The notes: generated by a model from the letters alone, not told the origin. DNA of 64,000 bases from Methylocella sp. (GCA_037200525.1 JBBCGG010000001.1:2894501-2958500), one strand, 5' to 3'. Counted from the first letter of the stretch, positions 17,858 through 26,885 are shown. Translations and numbers: made by a program.

Positions 17858-18087
17858 TGAAAATTGAGTTCAGGTCTGGGTACAAGGCGAGAAAATTCAT
17901 AGAAAGCGTAGTCACTGTGCTCGTCTCAGAAGACGATGACGGCAATATTGAGCGCGATCGCCCAATTTCGTTGTTGATCTCGTCGGGCCCTTATGAAGCG
18001 TCATCCGATACCGAGCTCGATCTTAAACTAAGCGAGGCAATCTGTCTGCGCGATGCGCTTTCGCTTCTAATTGAGCAGGTGAAATGA
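17854..18087 (+). CDS. Phage protein, 77 residues
   Basis: It overlaps the portal stop by ATGA and the next start by ATGA. The sequence alternates beta-type and charged segments (MMKIEFRSGYKARKFIESVV, then ISLLISSGPYEASSDTELDL) and ends with a helix (CLRDALSLLIEQVK). No family was recognised; a minor structural or assembly role is inferred only from position. Confidence 0.55.
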   Translation: MMKIEFRSGYKARKFIESVVTVLVSEDDDGNIERDRPISLLISSGPYEASSDTELDLKLSEAICLRDALSLLIEQVK

Positions 18088-18380
18088 GCCGGGAAACTTT
18101 CGTCTTCCGCGACGGCAAAATGGTCCGCAAAGAGGACGCTGAGCCGCTCGATGGCGGCTTTCATCTGATCCGAGACGGTATGGAGCCGCTGCGCCATATG
18201 GCCGATGGCCGTGTCTATGACAGCAAATCGGCATTTCGCCACGCGACGAAAGCGGCGGGATGTTGTGAAGTTGGGGACCACGTATTTAAGCCGCGGGCAC
18301 CCATCAAATTGGACCGCCGCGAGCGCGTCGACGCCATCAAGAAGACGATTTACGATATCAGGAACGGGAAACGAGCATGA
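18084..18380 (+). CDS. Conserved phage protein, 98 residues
   Basis: It starts MSRETFVFRDGKMVRKEDAE and contains the run MEPLRHMADGRVYDSKSAFR, which to my knowledge recurs in small conserved proteins between portal and scaffold genes of podovirus-like prophages. It has two Cys in AAGCCEVGD. The biochemical role is unknown. It is coupled on both sides by ATGA overlaps. Confidence 0.6.
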   Translation: MSRETFVFRDGKMVRKEDAEPLDGGFHLIRDGMEPLRHMADGRVYDSKSAFRHATKAAGCCEVGDHVFKPRAPIKLDRRERVDAIKKTIYDIRNGKRA

Positions 18381-18709
18381 ACAGGCTAAACGATCGGTTC
18401 AGCAATCAGACTGCGGTCCAGGCAATTAGCGGCCTCACCCAATGCCAAAATGTCGCTGAAGTGGAATCCGTATCTTCGGCGGCGTCGATGATATTGAAGA
18501 TCATCAACGACGTAGACGCCAATCTGGCATTGGCTCTGGACATCAAAGGCAAGTTGGTGTCTTCGCCGCCGCGTGGAGGTGAGTCTGAACATGGCAAACC
18601 GGAGCCGGTCGGACTCGTTGGGGCGTTGCATGAGCGACTGAGCGAGCTTTCCTCTCGAGTGGCGCAGACCAACGTCGCCTTGCGCTGCATTGACGTGGCT
18701 CTCGGCTAG
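18377..18709 (+). CDS. Phage protein, 110 residues
   Basis: A mainly helical protein without recognisable motifs (for example VSSAASMILKIINDVDANLA and LHERLSELSSRVAQTNVALR). The C-terminal part could form a coiled coil, which is compatible with a chaperone or assembly role. It is coupled to the preceding gene by ATGA. Confidence 0.5.
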   Translation: MNRLNDRFSNQTAVQAISGLTQCQNVAEVESVSSAASMILKIINDVDANLALALDIKGKLVSSPPRGGESEHGKPEPVGLVGALHERLSELSSRVAQTNVALRCIDVALG

Positions 18710-18714
18710 CGAAT

Positions 18715-18984
18715 ATGGCGGCGACGATGGACTGGAGACCTATAGTCGAGGCTCCAACTGGGATCGTGCTGCTAGTATTTTGTCCTGAATATTATGAATA
18801 TTACGGAACAGGAAACGGACCCCAAAAGTGCCGCCGTCCCGAGCCGGCCGTGATGACGACTGCCGAATTCGACGGAAAAAATTGGTGGGTGCAAGCTCCC
18901 GGTAGTTACGCGTCGGACTGCGAATTAGGGCGCAACCCGACGTTTTGGCGGCTGTTGCCCGCGCCTCCGGAAGGGATAATCTAA
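18715..18984 (+). CDS. DUF551-like phage protein
   Basis: The product has 89 residues. It opens MDWRPIVEAPTGIVLLVFCP after a few residues and ends FWRLLPAPPEGII. The W-P-I...AP start, the central Trp-rich strand (DGKNWWVQAPG) and the terminal WRLLPAPP match the short DUF551 pattern (W-I-P...P-T-HW-x-PLP-x-PP) common in phages. The function of the family is unknown. Confidence 0.6.
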   Translation: MAATMDWRPIVEAPTGIVLLVFCPEYYEYYGTGNGPQKCRRPEPAVMTTAEFDGKNWWVQAPGSYASDCELGRNPTFWRLLPAPPEGII

Positions 18985-19220
18985 TGGACCCCCAATCCTA
19001 CCAGCAAATGATGATTCAACAGCTGATGGGTGCCGGTTACGCGCCCCCCGGCATGAGCGGACAGCTCCCCACATCGCAGTACGGGCAAAGCGCGGTGACC
19101 GGCAACGGCATGGCGTTGCAACAGGCGCAGCAGGGCCAGCCTGGGATGCTCGGTCAGGCGCCTCCGTCGCAAGTGATGCAACAGCCAATGCAGTCCTATC
19201 CCAGCGCGCCGCAGTATTGA
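18984..19220 (+). CDS. Gln/Pro/Met-rich low-complexity phage protein
   Basis: The product has 78 residues dominated by Q, P, M and G (QQAQQGQPGMLGQAPPSQVM). It begins at an ATG sharing one base with the preceding stop. It may be an unstructured internal or scaffold-associated protein. Composition is the only evidence, although the overlapped start supports translation. Confidence 0.5.
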   Translation: MDPQSYQQMMIQQLMGAGYAPPGMSGQLPTSQYGQSAVTGNGMALQQAQQGQPGMLGQAPPSQVMQQPMQSYPSAPQY

Positions 19221-19226
19221 GCGCCC

Positions 19227-19289
19227 ATGTCGTCAATCATTGAATTGAAATCCCGGCCGATCGCGACGCTTGGCCCGGAGCGCACCTGA
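19227..19289 (+). CDS. 20-residue coupled micro-ORF
   Basis: ATG to TGA encodes MSSIIELKSRPIATLGPERT, and the stop shares its A with the ATG of the next gene (TGATG). No Shine-Dalgarno sequence is clear. It may serve to couple translation of the downstream gene rather than make a functional product. Confidence 0.3.
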   Translation: MSSIIELKSRPIATLGPERT

Positions 19290-19582
19290 TGAAGATTCTC
19301 TGCATCGGCGGGGCATCCGACGGGCACATGCGCGAAGTCACTGGAACACGCCTGACGACCGCTGCGGCGATTTCGCCAGTATCTATCTATGAATATGATC
19401 GGCAGCCATCGCCGGTCATTATCGAGAAGAGCTATTATAGGATCGAATGTATGTCGTTCTCGACCCGAGAGGGCGTCGAGAAGCGATATTTCTGGGTTGA
19501 AGAGTCGCTCACGCCGTTGCAGGCCATGGACCGGCTAATTGAAGGATATCGACAGCCGGCCAAGGCGTCTGTCGAGGCTTAA
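19289..19582 (+). CDS. Phage protein, 97 residues
   Basis: An alpha/beta protein with no known family (MKILCIGGASDGHMREVTGT, then YRIECMSFSTREGVEKRYFW). The aromatic-rich middle and terminal helix suggest a compact fold. It sits directly before the scaffold gene in the head cluster. Confidence 0.5.
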   Translation: MKILCIGGASDGHMREVTGTRLTTAAAISPVSIYEYDRQPSPVIIEKSYYRIECMSFSTREGVEKRYFWVEESLTPLQAMDRLIEGYRQPAKASVEA

Positions 19583-19594
19583 CCCGAGGAACCA

Positions 19595-20797
19595 ATGGAC
19601 CCCGAAAAACTGAACGACGGCCGGGATACAGCTCCCGCCGGTGGAGAAACTCGCGTTGAACGCACCGAGCCGCAACGCGAAGAGAACCCAAATCGTCATC
19701 CTCGGGATGAAGCCGCAGGCAAGGAAAAGGGCAAAGATGTTCGTTCTCTTGTGCGCGCCGCAATCCGTGAACATAAAGACCCGGACGAGCCGCGCAATGA
19801 GCGCGCGCCGGGGACAAGAGATCTAAAGCCTCAGGATCGAGCGGCGTCTACGCCCTCTCCGCAGGCTCAAACCGTTTCTTCGAAGCCAGATGCCAGCGCG
19901 ACTGTACCGCCGGCCGAGCCACAAGCTCCGGCCAGCGTCGCTGCCCCCGCTGCCCTGTCGAAGGATGTCAAGGCCATATGGGACACGCTTCCGGACCAGG
20001 TGAAAGCCGAGTTCGTCAAGCGTGAGCAAGACACCCAAAAGGGCGTTGAACAACTCAAGGCCAAATTCAAGCCGATCGAGGATGCTTTTACACCCGTCAA
20101 AGATCAATTGCAGCGCCTGGGCAAGACAGAAGCCGAAGCGGTCTCGCAATTGCTTGGATGGCATGCCGCGCTTGCCGGGCCCAACAAGGCCCAAGCGTTC
20201 AAAGCCCTCGCTCAGGCGCACGGATTCGATCTCTCAACCCTCGGCCCACAGCCCGGCGTTGCGCCTCAGACTCCGGCTGACCCGAACCAAATTCTCCGAC
20301 CCTATCTCGATCCGTTGAATCAGAAGGTCACCGCTCTCGAAACCGAGCTACAGCGCCGGGACCGTGAGCGGGTACAGAACGACATCTCAAATTTCTCCAA
20401 GGACAAGCCGCACTTTGAAAAGGTGCGTACCGTCATGGGGCATTTGATCAACTCAAAGATCGCGACCGGCGCCACCCCGAAGGAAGTCTTCGATGACGCC
20501 TATGAGCGCGCTTGCCGCGCCGATCCCGAGACGTTCGCTCTGATTCAGCAGGAACAGCGAGAGAAGCAGGAAGCCGAAACCCGCGCTGCCCAGGAAGCCG
20601 CCGCCAAAAAGGCGGCTGACGAGGCTGAGCGCCGCAGAAAAGCTGATGCTGAAGAGGTCCAGAAGGCGCGCCGAGCCGGCGTCGGTCCCCGCGCGGGATC
20701 TCCGGTTGGCGGCCGAGCGGTTGCGGGTACACCGCAAGGGCAGTCGGTTCGAGACAGTCTGAAGAGCGCAATCAAGGAGCAGTCGGCCATAATCTAA
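19595..20797 (+). CDS. Scaffold protein
   Basis: This protein of 400 residues lies directly before the capsid gene. It is charged and largely helical: a disordered N-terminus (residues 1-120, rich in E, R, P and A), a central helical segment (DVKAIWDTLPDQVKAEFVKR...), and an Ala/Glu/Lys coiled coil near the end (AEAEAQEAAAKKAADEAERR type composition) followed by a basic tail. Position and composition are typical of internal scaffolding proteins that direct procapsid assembly; there is no protease domain. Confidence 0.75.
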   Translation: MDPEKLNDGRDTAPAGGETRVERTEPQREENPNRHPRDEAAGKEKGKDVRSLVRAAIREHKDPDEPRNERAPGTRDLKPQDRAASTPSPQAQTVSSKPDASATVPPAEPQAPASVAAPAALSKDVKAIWDTLPDQVKAEFVKREQDTQKGVEQLKAKFKPIEDAFTPVKDQLQRLGKTEAEAVSQLLGWHAALAGPNKAQAFKALAQAHGFDLSTLGPQPGVAPQTPADPNQILRPYLDPLNQKVTALETELQRRDRERVQNDISNFSKDKPHFEKVRTVMGHLINSKIATGATPKEVFDDAYERACRADPETFALIQQEQREKQEAETRAAQEAAAKKAADEAERRRKADAEEVQKARRAGVGPRAGSPVGGRAVAGTPQGQSVRDSLKSAIKEQSAII

Positions 20798-20810
20798 GGA
20801 TTATGGTGTT

Positions 20811-21839
20811 ATGGCATTCCCCAATTTGTCGGAAATCGTCACGACGACCCTGCGTAATCGCACGGGCGTCCTGGCCGATAACTTCTCCCGCAACAACGCC
20901 CTCATCCGCCGGCTCAACACCCGCGGCAGAGTCAAGACCTTCTCCGGCGGTCGCACGATCGTTCAGGAGCTGGCATACGCCAATAACCAGACCTTCCAAT
21001 GGTATTCGGGTTATCAGACCCTGAATATCAGCCCCTCGCAGACCTTTACTGCGGCGGAATTCCCGATCCGGCAGGCTGCGCTCGCCGTATCGATCTCCGG
21101 CCTCGAGGAGTTGCAGAACTCCGGCGAGGAAGCCATCATCGATCTGCTGGAAAGCCGCATCGAGAATGGCGAGGATACGTTCCTGAACGGCCTGTCTCTC
21201 GCCATGTACGGCGACGGCAGCGTGACGGGCACGATCAACGGTCTCGCCAATCTCGTCGCCAACACGCCGACTTCTGGCGTCGTCGGCGGTATTGATCGGG
21301 CGACGTGGTTGTTTTGGCGCAACATTGCCTTCTCGGCGCTGGCGAACGGCGGCGGCGCGGCGACGTCGGCTAATATCCAGCACTACATGAACTCGCTGTG
21401 GAAGCAGCTGGTTCGCGGGCGCGACATGCCCGATCTGATCGTTGCGGACGGCAATTACTGGCAGCTCTATCTCGAGAGCCTCCAGGCCATCCAGCGCATT
21501 CAAACCGAAAGCCGCGCGCCGGATATGGCTGAAATCGGGTTCGAGACGCTCAAATATATGAGCGCCGACGTCGTGCTTGATGGCGGCTTCCAGGGCTTCG
21601 CCAATGATCCGTTCACCCCGGATATTGCGGGCGGTTCGGCCGTTGGCGGCGCGCCGACGAACACGATGTACATGCTGAACACTAAGTATCTGCATTGGCG
21701 TCCGCACGCCGATCGCGACATGGTTCCGCTCGATCCGAACCGCTTTTCGGTCAACCAGGACGCGATGGTCCGCCTGCTCGGTTGGGCGGGAAACATGACG
21801 CTGAGCGCCGCCTTCCTGCAAGGCGTTCTCACCAGCTGA
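20811..21839 (+). CDS. Major capsid protein
   Basis: The product has 342 residues. It starts MAFPNLSEIVTTTLRNRTGV and contains TFSGGRTIVQELAYANN, EDTFLNGLSLAMYGDG and the terminal block FSVNQDAMVRLLGWAGNMTL. The pattern fits the phage major capsid proteins (HK97-like fold) found next to this kind of scaffold. It is followed by a strong terminator, consistent with the need for a high copy number. The coat gene fragment of prophage 2 at 43425 is unrelated in sequence. Confidence 0.8.
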   Translation: MAFPNLSEIVTTTLRNRTGVLADNFSRNNALIRRLNTRGRVKTFSGGRTIVQELAYANNQTFQWYSGYQTLNISPSQTFTAAEFPIRQAALAVSISGLEELQNSGEEAIIDLLESRIENGEDTFLNGLSLAMYGDGSVTGTINGLANLVANTPTSGVVGGIDRATWLFWRNIAFSALANGGGAATSANIQHYMNSLWKQLVRGRDMPDLIVADGNYWQLYLESLQAIQRIQTESRAPDMAEIGFETLKYMSADVVLDGGFQGFANDPFTPDIAGGSAVGGAPTNTMYMLNTKYLHWRPHADRDMVPLDPNRFSVNQDAMVRLLGWAGNMTLSAAFLQGVLTS

Positions 21840-21848
21840 TCATGCTTG

Positions 21849-21880
21849 GCGAGACGGCCCCACATCGTCTCGCTTTTCTT
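21849..21880 (+). terminator. Terminator after the capsid gene
   Basis: The stem GCGAGACG (21849-21856) pairs with CGTCTCGC (21866-21873) and is followed by TTTTCTTT. It lies ten bases after the capsid stop and would lower expression of the downstream head and tail genes relative to the capsid. Confidence 0.8.
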
Positions 21881-21917
21881 TCCCGCTTCAGTTCGCTTTT
21901 CCGAAAGGATCCTCATC

Positions 21918-22448
21918 ATGCCTGCAACCGCTTCCGGGCTGGCCTTTGCGACAACCCCTCTCGAGGGCGTCAATCTGACCATCACCTATACCGTCAACAA
22001 TCAGACCCCCGAATTTCCTGGACCGCCTTTTTCGTTGGGTCAGGTCGTTCAGGGCGTCGATAATTCCGAATATGTCTTCGTGAAATTCGCCGCGGCTTAT
22101 CCGGTCGGCACCGTGGGTTTCATGGACGCCAATTGGAACTTCACGGCGCTCACCAGCGCGAACGCCGCGGCGGTCTCCGGCCAATTGGTCGGCGTCATGT
22201 CGCAAGTCAACTCTCTTGGTGGTGACTTCGGCTTCGTTCAGACCGCCGGTCTCTCTCCGGCGATTCTGACCGCGGCGAGCACGCCCGCCAATACCGCGCT
22301 GTTCACTTCGGCCACCGCTGGCCAGTTGACCAGCACGGCAGCGGCCAACGTCGCGATTGATGGCATCATTCTGACGACCGCCAATGGGGCGAGCGCCGGC
22401 GTGGCGCCGGGTCTCCTCAACCAGCCGCAAGTCTTGCTGCCGAGCTAA
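21918..22448 (+). CDS. Putative head decoration protein
   Basis: The product has 176 residues, rich in Ala, Thr, Val and Asn and predicted to be almost all beta (MPATASGLAFATTPLEGVNL, then FTALTSANAAAVSGQLVGVM). The ATG at 21918 follows GAAAGGA. Its position after the capsid gene and its composition suggest a capsid cement or decoration protein; no family was confirmed. Confidence 0.55.
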   Translation: MPATASGLAFATTPLEGVNLTITYTVNNQTPEFPGPPFSLGQVVQGVDNSEYVFVKFAAAYPVGTVGFMDANWNFTALTSANAAAVSGQLVGVMSQVNSLGGDFGFVQTAGLSPAILTAASTPANTALFTSATAGQLTSTAAANVAIDGIILTTANGASAGVAPGLLNQPQVLLPS

Positions 22449-22507
22449 TAAATAACCGGGGCGCGCCGTTGAGGCTCGCCTCGTTCCTCTTTGGAGCGTG
22501 ACCTTTC

Positions 22508-23380
22508 ATGAATAACCATGTGACGATTGACGGCCAAGGAGGAACGATCCAGCCCAATGGTCTGGTTCGCTTCGGTTCCGACGAAACCGTGAACGTGCTG
22601 TTTTATACGAAATCGGTGCTTGATCCGGTTCAATCGCGCGAGCGCGGCCGACCCTATCACGTGTCGCTGCCCTATGTCCGAATCCAGCAGCCTGGCGAGA
22701 AGGATTACATCGATCGCCCGGTGACGGAAAATGACGCGGCGAAGCATCGCTGGCCTCACCATTGGGCGCGCTATGAGGGCGGCCAGAAGCCTGCTCCGGC
22801 CGGGACGCCGCTGGAATGCCTTTTCCCGCAACACCCCGAGATCGCCGCCAATTTGCATACGCTCGCTGTCCACACGGTAGAGCAGCTCGCCGGCCTGACC
22901 GCGCACGGCCAGCAGACCATCGGCATGGGCGCGACGGAATGGCAGCGCAAGGCCAAGGAATTCCTCGCCGCGGCCAATGGCGGCGTCGGCATGCATCGCC
23001 TCCAGCAGGAAAACGACAAGCTCAAGGGCCAGATCGAGGTTCAGGGCAACCAGATCGCGCTCATGAAGACGCAGATCGATCGGCTTCTCGCGGCGCAGAA
23101 CCAGAAAATACCGCCTGCGATGATCCCGAATGGAGATCCGACGCTCGCCCAGCAGTTCGGCGAGGGGCGCACCACCGATTATCCGCCGCAATTCGGCGAT
23201 AGCCGCCAAACCTTCCCGAACGACGACCTACCCGATACAGACGCCGCGCCTGCAATCGAGGCCTCCGATGAACCGATGTTCGTCGAAGAGGAAGCCGCAG
23301 ACTCGGAAGAATCTCTCGATGCGCCGCCGAAACGTCGCGGCGGATGGCCGGCCGGAAAACCGCGTAAGCCGCACGAGTAG
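22508..23380 (+). CDS. Phage structural protein, 290 residues
   Basis: The N-terminal 110 residues have a beta-rich, proline-containing domain (TVNVLFYTKSVLDPVQSRER, YVRIQQPGEKDYIDRPV) of the kind that appears in phage proteins where peptide residues map to a head protein. A coiled coil follows (LQQENDKLKGQIEVQGNQIA) and then an acidic stretch and a basic tail ending PPKRRGGWPAGKPRKPHE. It is placed between decoration and head-tail genes. The function is unknown. Confidence 0.5.
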   Translation: MNNHVTIDGQGGTIQPNGLVRFGSDETVNVLFYTKSVLDPVQSRERGRPYHVSLPYVRIQQPGEKDYIDRPVTENDAAKHRWPHHWARYEGGQKPAPAGTPLECLFPQHPEIAANLHTLAVHTVEQLAGLTAHGQQTIGMGATEWQRKAKEFLAAANGGVGMHRLQQENDKLKGQIEVQGNQIALMKTQIDRLLAAQNQKIPPAMIPNGDPTLAQQFGEGRTTDYPPQFGDSRQTFPNDDLPDTDAAPAIEASDEPMFVEEEAADSEESLDAPPKRRGGWPAGKPRKPHE

Positions 23381-23415
23381 TCTCTCCAATCTCAACCCCA
23401 AAAAGGAAGACCATC

Positions 23416-23799
23416 ATGGCGATTCAGACGGATCTCACGGGCCTTGGCGTGCCGCCGGCGGTCGCCGAGCGCATCGGCTACAATATTGCGCCGCTCAATG
23501 GCATCGGCACGACGCAGGCCGGGGCTGCGAAGATCGGAAGCTCGATCACCCTGGCCAATGCGCAGACGGGCGCCACAGCCTATACGCTTCCAACTGGCCC
23601 GATCGCCATGGGCAAGGAGCATTACGTCTTCAACGTCGGCGCCGTTGCAGCGCTGGTCTTCCCGCCGCTCGGCGGCGCCACCCTCAATGGCAGCACCACG
23701 GGCGATATCTCCATCGCTGCAGGGAAGGGCGCGATATTTATGCTCGTCGCGGGATCCGGCGGCGCCGCGCCGCAATGGGTCTGCGTAGCCGGCGCGTAA
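23416..23799 (+). CDS. Small beta-rich virion protein
   Basis: The product has 127 residues. After a short helix (VPPAVAERIGYN) it alternates Gly/Ala/Thr strands (AYTLPTGPIAMGKEHYVFNV, TTGDISIAAGKGAIFMLVAG). This is typical of phage decoration or spike-base proteins. A good ribosome-binding site (AAAAAGGAAG) precedes the ATG. Confidence 0.5.
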   Translation: MAIQTDLTGLGVPPAVAERIGYNIAPLNGIGTTQAGAAKIGSSITLANAQTGATAYTLPTGPIAMGKEHYVFNVGAVAALVFPPLGGATLNGSTTGDISIAAGKGAIFMLVAGSGGAAPQWVCVAGA

Positions 23800-23814
23800 T
23801 CGGAGCTATCGACA

Positions 23815-24825
23815 ATGCCGATGACCTATCTGGAAATCGTTCAGACAGCTTGCGACGAGCTCGGCCTTGATCGGCCCGCGGTCGTCGCGGGCGCGACCGA
23901 TCTTCAGACTCGTCAACTCGGAGCGCTAATCAATCGGGATCTTCGCGAAATCCAGCAGAATTACGACTGGACCGCGCTGCAAACCGAATACAATTTGCAT
24001 GTCGCGCAGCCCGTTAACGCGATCGGTGACGTTCTGCAAGGCAGCCCGCTGATCAAAAATATCAAGATTGTCGGCGCCGATGGATTTAGCGACGGATTTA
24101 GCGATGGATTTGGCGGCGGCGACGCCACTCAATTCAGCCAGCTTTGGGTCGTCAATGGGCAATTCCTTCCCGTTGCGACGCGTGTAGCCACCGTCCCTGG
24201 CCCGACGATGGTCACCATTGATCAGCCGGCGACCGCCACTCAAACGGGCGTCCCGATGGTTTTCGCGAAAGACACCTATCCGGAGCCGGCCGATTTTTCT
24301 CGATTTATCAACCAGACATGGTGGGATCGCACGAACCGCTGGTCTTTGATGGGGCCAGACAGCCCTCAACTCGATCAGTGGCATCGATCCGGCATTGTGA
24401 CGATCGGGCCTCGCCGACATTTCCGGCAGATCGGCTCGAACGGTCTCAAGCAAGCCAATGGGCCGATCAATAATTATCGGCTCTGGCCGCCGCCGGGCGC
24501 GATCGATACGCCAATCGATATCGTTTTCGAATACATTTCCAAGAATTCGGTGCTTAGCGCCAATGGCGTGGCGCAGGCGAGGTTTTTGGCCGACACTGAT
24601 TTCCCGATCCTGGATGAGAATATCTTCATCCTCGGCGCGAAGTGGCGGATGTGGCAGATCAAGGGCTTCGACTACGCCGCTTTCCAGCAGGAATATCAGG
24701 ATTACGTCGACCGCAAATACGGCAATGACGGCGGCGCGAAAACCTTGTCGCTGCCGAGCCCGCGCGTCGGTTATTTCGCGTCTGTTGTTCAGGACGGATC
24801 TTTTCCGGGACCGGTCGGAAACTGA
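23815..24825 (+). CDS. Head-tail adaptor, P22 gp4-like
   Basis: The product has 336 residues. It begins MTYLEIVQTACDELGLDRPA with a helical N-terminus and has W-rich strands in the middle (INQTWWDRTNRWSLMGPDSP). The C-terminus (LGAKWRMWQIKGFDYAAFQQ, EYQDYVDRKYG) is characteristic of the gp4/tail-accessory family that plugs the portal in P22-like phages. Residues near 90-105 carry a threefold DGFS/DGFG repeat made by a short tandem repeat in the DNA (about 24080-24118), which could vary in length. Confidence 0.7.
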   Translation: MPMTYLEIVQTACDELGLDRPAVVAGATDLQTRQLGALINRDLREIQQNYDWTALQTEYNLHVAQPVNAIGDVLQGSPLIKNIKIVGADGFSDGFSDGFGGGDATQFSQLWVVNGQFLPVATRVATVPGPTMVTIDQPATATQTGVPMVFAKDTYPEPADFSRFINQTWWDRTNRWSLMGPDSPQLDQWHRSGIVTIGPRRHFRQIGSNGLKQANGPINNYRLWPPPGAIDTPIDIVFEYISKNSVLSANGVAQARFLADTDFPILDENIFILGAKWRMWQIKGFDYAAFQQEYQDYVDRKYGNDGGAKTLSLPSPRVGYFASVVQDGSFPGPVGN

Positions 24826-24828
24826 TCG

Positions 24829-26466
24829 ATGCGCATCACTGCGAAAGCCAAACGACCACAAAAGATGGTGGTGGTCGAGGGCGTACCTTTGCCGGCGCCT
24901 GTCAGCGGTTGGGATGCAATTTCGCCGCTGGCCAATATGCCGGTGGATCGGGCTTTTCAACTCGACAATTGGGTTTGCCGGCCGGGCTGGATCGAGCCGC
25001 GCCGTGGTTCGGTTGTCCAGGCGACGGGTTTGGGGACTAACAAGACGCCTGTCCAGACCCTCATGGCGTTCAACGGGTTCAACGGGACGCGAAAGATCTT
25101 CGGCGTCGCGGGCGGGACGATTTACGATTGCACCGCAGTCGGTCCGGCCACGCCCACCACAATGACCGGGCTGCAAAATTCGCGGCTCCAATACATCATG
25201 TTCTCGAACGCCTCTCAGGCGCAGCATATCATCGCCTGCAATGGCGCCGATGGCGTCCTCCTTTACGACGGGACCACATGGAGCAAGGCGCCCATCACCG
25301 GCGATGGAATCGACCCGACGCAATTCATTCAAGTCAACGCATATCAGCAACGCCTCTGGTTCGTTCAGAATAACTCGACGGACGTCATTTTCTTAACCAC
25401 TGTCGGAGGCATCCAGGGCGCCGCTCAGACCTTCCCCCTCGGTCAATTGATGACCAAGGGCGGATTTCTCATGGCGATCGGGACATGGACGGTCGACACC
25501 CGGCAGAATGTCGATGAATATATCGCGTTTATGACGTCCCGCGGTGAGGTCATCGTCTTTGCCGGGACGGATCCGACCACGGCGAGTACCTTCCAGCTCG
25601 TCGGTCGATATCAGATCGGCTCGCCGATAGAGCGCCGCTGCTTTCTGCGCATCTCCGGCGATCTGATGATTATCACCGTCGACGGCGTCGTCGGCATGTC
25701 GGAGATGTTGTCCACCGATCGCGCGGCGGCAAACAGGGTTTCGCTGACGTCGATCATCATGAATCAGATGGCGTTGGCCGCACAGCAATTTAAGAATAAT
25801 TTTGGTTGGCAGCTGATTGAATTCCCTCTGGGAACGCTCGCCATCCTGAATATCCCGATGCAAGAAAACGCCTTCCAGATGCAATTCGTGATGAACACCA
25901 TCATCGGGGCCTGGTCGCGCTTCATCGGGATCGATCCGAGCACGGGGTTGCAATCGCCGCTGTTCGGGATTAACGCCAATTGCTGGGAAGTCGACGCCGC
26001 GGATAATATTTTCTGGGGCGGCAATAACGGCACTGTTTTTCAATGGAATGTCGGATCTGGAGACGGGAAGCAGCCGATTTGCTGCATCGTCAAGGGCGCC
26101 TATAATTCGTTCGGAAACGCGGCGCAACTGAAGCGCTATACGAGCTTGCAGGCGCTGATCACTGCGTCGGCCAATCCTGTACCCTCCATCGGGATCGACG
26201 TAGATTTCAAGAATGCCGCGACATTCTCGACGGAGCAGCCAGTTACCACATCGCAAGCGCTGTGGAATCAGGTCAAATGGGGCCAGTTCAATTGGGGTAA
26301 TGCGCCGGGCATCACAAATAACTGGCTGTCTCCCCAAGGGATCGGGCATTACGTCTCGGTCTGGACGAAAGTCACGACCCAGCAGAACCCGAATAATCCG
26401 TCCGCTACGAGCAATTTACAGCTGAACGGGTGGAATATCTTGGCGGAACGAGGGGCATTTATTTGA
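24829..26466 (+). CDS. Tail hub/stabilisation protein, P22 gp10-like
   Basis: The product has 545 residues with many Gly- and Trp-containing strands (ISPLANMPVDRAFQLDNWVC, GTRKIFGVAGGTIYDC, YQQRLWFVQNNSTDVIFL, CWEVDAADNIFWGGNNGTVF). This repeating beta pattern is typical of the propeller-containing tail-stabilisation proteins. Its place directly after the gp4-like gene supports this. The stop overlaps the next gene by TTGA. Confidence 0.7.
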   Translation: MRITAKAKRPQKMVVVEGVPLPAPVSGWDAISPLANMPVDRAFQLDNWVCRPGWIEPRRGSVVQATGLGTNKTPVQTLMAFNGFNGTRKIFGVAGGTIYDCTAVGPATPTTMTGLQNSRLQYIMFSNASQAQHIIACNGADGVLLYDGTTWSKAPITGDGIDPTQFIQVNAYQQRLWFVQNNSTDVIFLTTVGGIQGAAQTFPLGQLMTKGGFLMAIGTWTVDTRQNVDEYIAFMTSRGEVIVFAGTDPTTASTFQLVGRYQIGSPIERRCFLRISGDLMIITVDGVVGMSEMLSTDRAAANRVSLTSIIMNQMALAAQQFKNNFGWQLIEFPLGTLAILNIPMQENAFQMQFVMNTIIGAWSRFIGIDPSTGLQSPLFGINANCWEVDAADNIFWGGNNGTVFQWNVGSGDGKQPICCIVKGAYNSFGNAAQLKRYTSLQALITASANPVPSIGIDVDFKNAATFSTEQPVTTSQALWNQVKWGQFNWGNAPGITNNWLSPQGIGHYVSVWTKVTTQQNPNNPSATSNLQLNGWNILAERGAFI

Positions 26467-26885
26467 ATCTCCTTTTCGGTCACGACAAAACAGTTGCAGA
26501 TTGGGCGTCCAAGAAATTCGGCTCTCCATTGCGCAATTGGTATTGGGCGATTGGGATCATCGATCGTGAAGGGCTCTTGGTTGGAGCCGCATCATTTCAC
26601 GATTTCAACGGATCGAACGTCGAGCTCTGCTTTTATGGCCCCGGCGCGATGACGCCGACGATCCTGCGCGGGTTGATGAAGTTCGCGTTCGTCGGCTTGA
26701 AGGTCAATCGCGTGACGGCCCGGATGCCGCGCCAAAATAAAATCGTGATCAAGGCGCTGCCTCGCTTCGGGTTCAAATGCGAGGGCGTCTTGAAGCGTTA
26801 CTTCGGCCCGACAAAGCGGCTCGATGCGATCATGTTCGGCATTCTGGCCGCGGATGCTCAAAAATATATTGAGAGGGCGAGATGA
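26463..26885 (+). CDS. GNAT acetyltransferase in the tail operon
   Basis: The product has about 140 residues. It contains GIIDREGLLVGAASFHDFNG, MKFAFVGLKVNRVTARMPRQ and FKCEGVLKRYFG, matching GNAT motifs: strand and acetyl-CoA region, and the R...N...A-x-x-x-x-x-GF(K)-x-EG-x-L end. A TTG overlapping the previous stop is the likely start; an in-frame GTG at 26430 is possible. Acetyltransferases at this spot are known in some podoviruses but their substrate is unknown. Confidence 0.7.
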   Translation: MNLLFGHDKTVADWASKKFGSPLRNWYWAIGIIDREGLLVGAASFHDFNGSNVELCFYGPGAMTPTILRGLMKFAFVGLKVNRVTARMPRQNKIVIKALPRFGFKCEGVLKRYFGPTKRLDAIMFGILAADAQKYIERAR

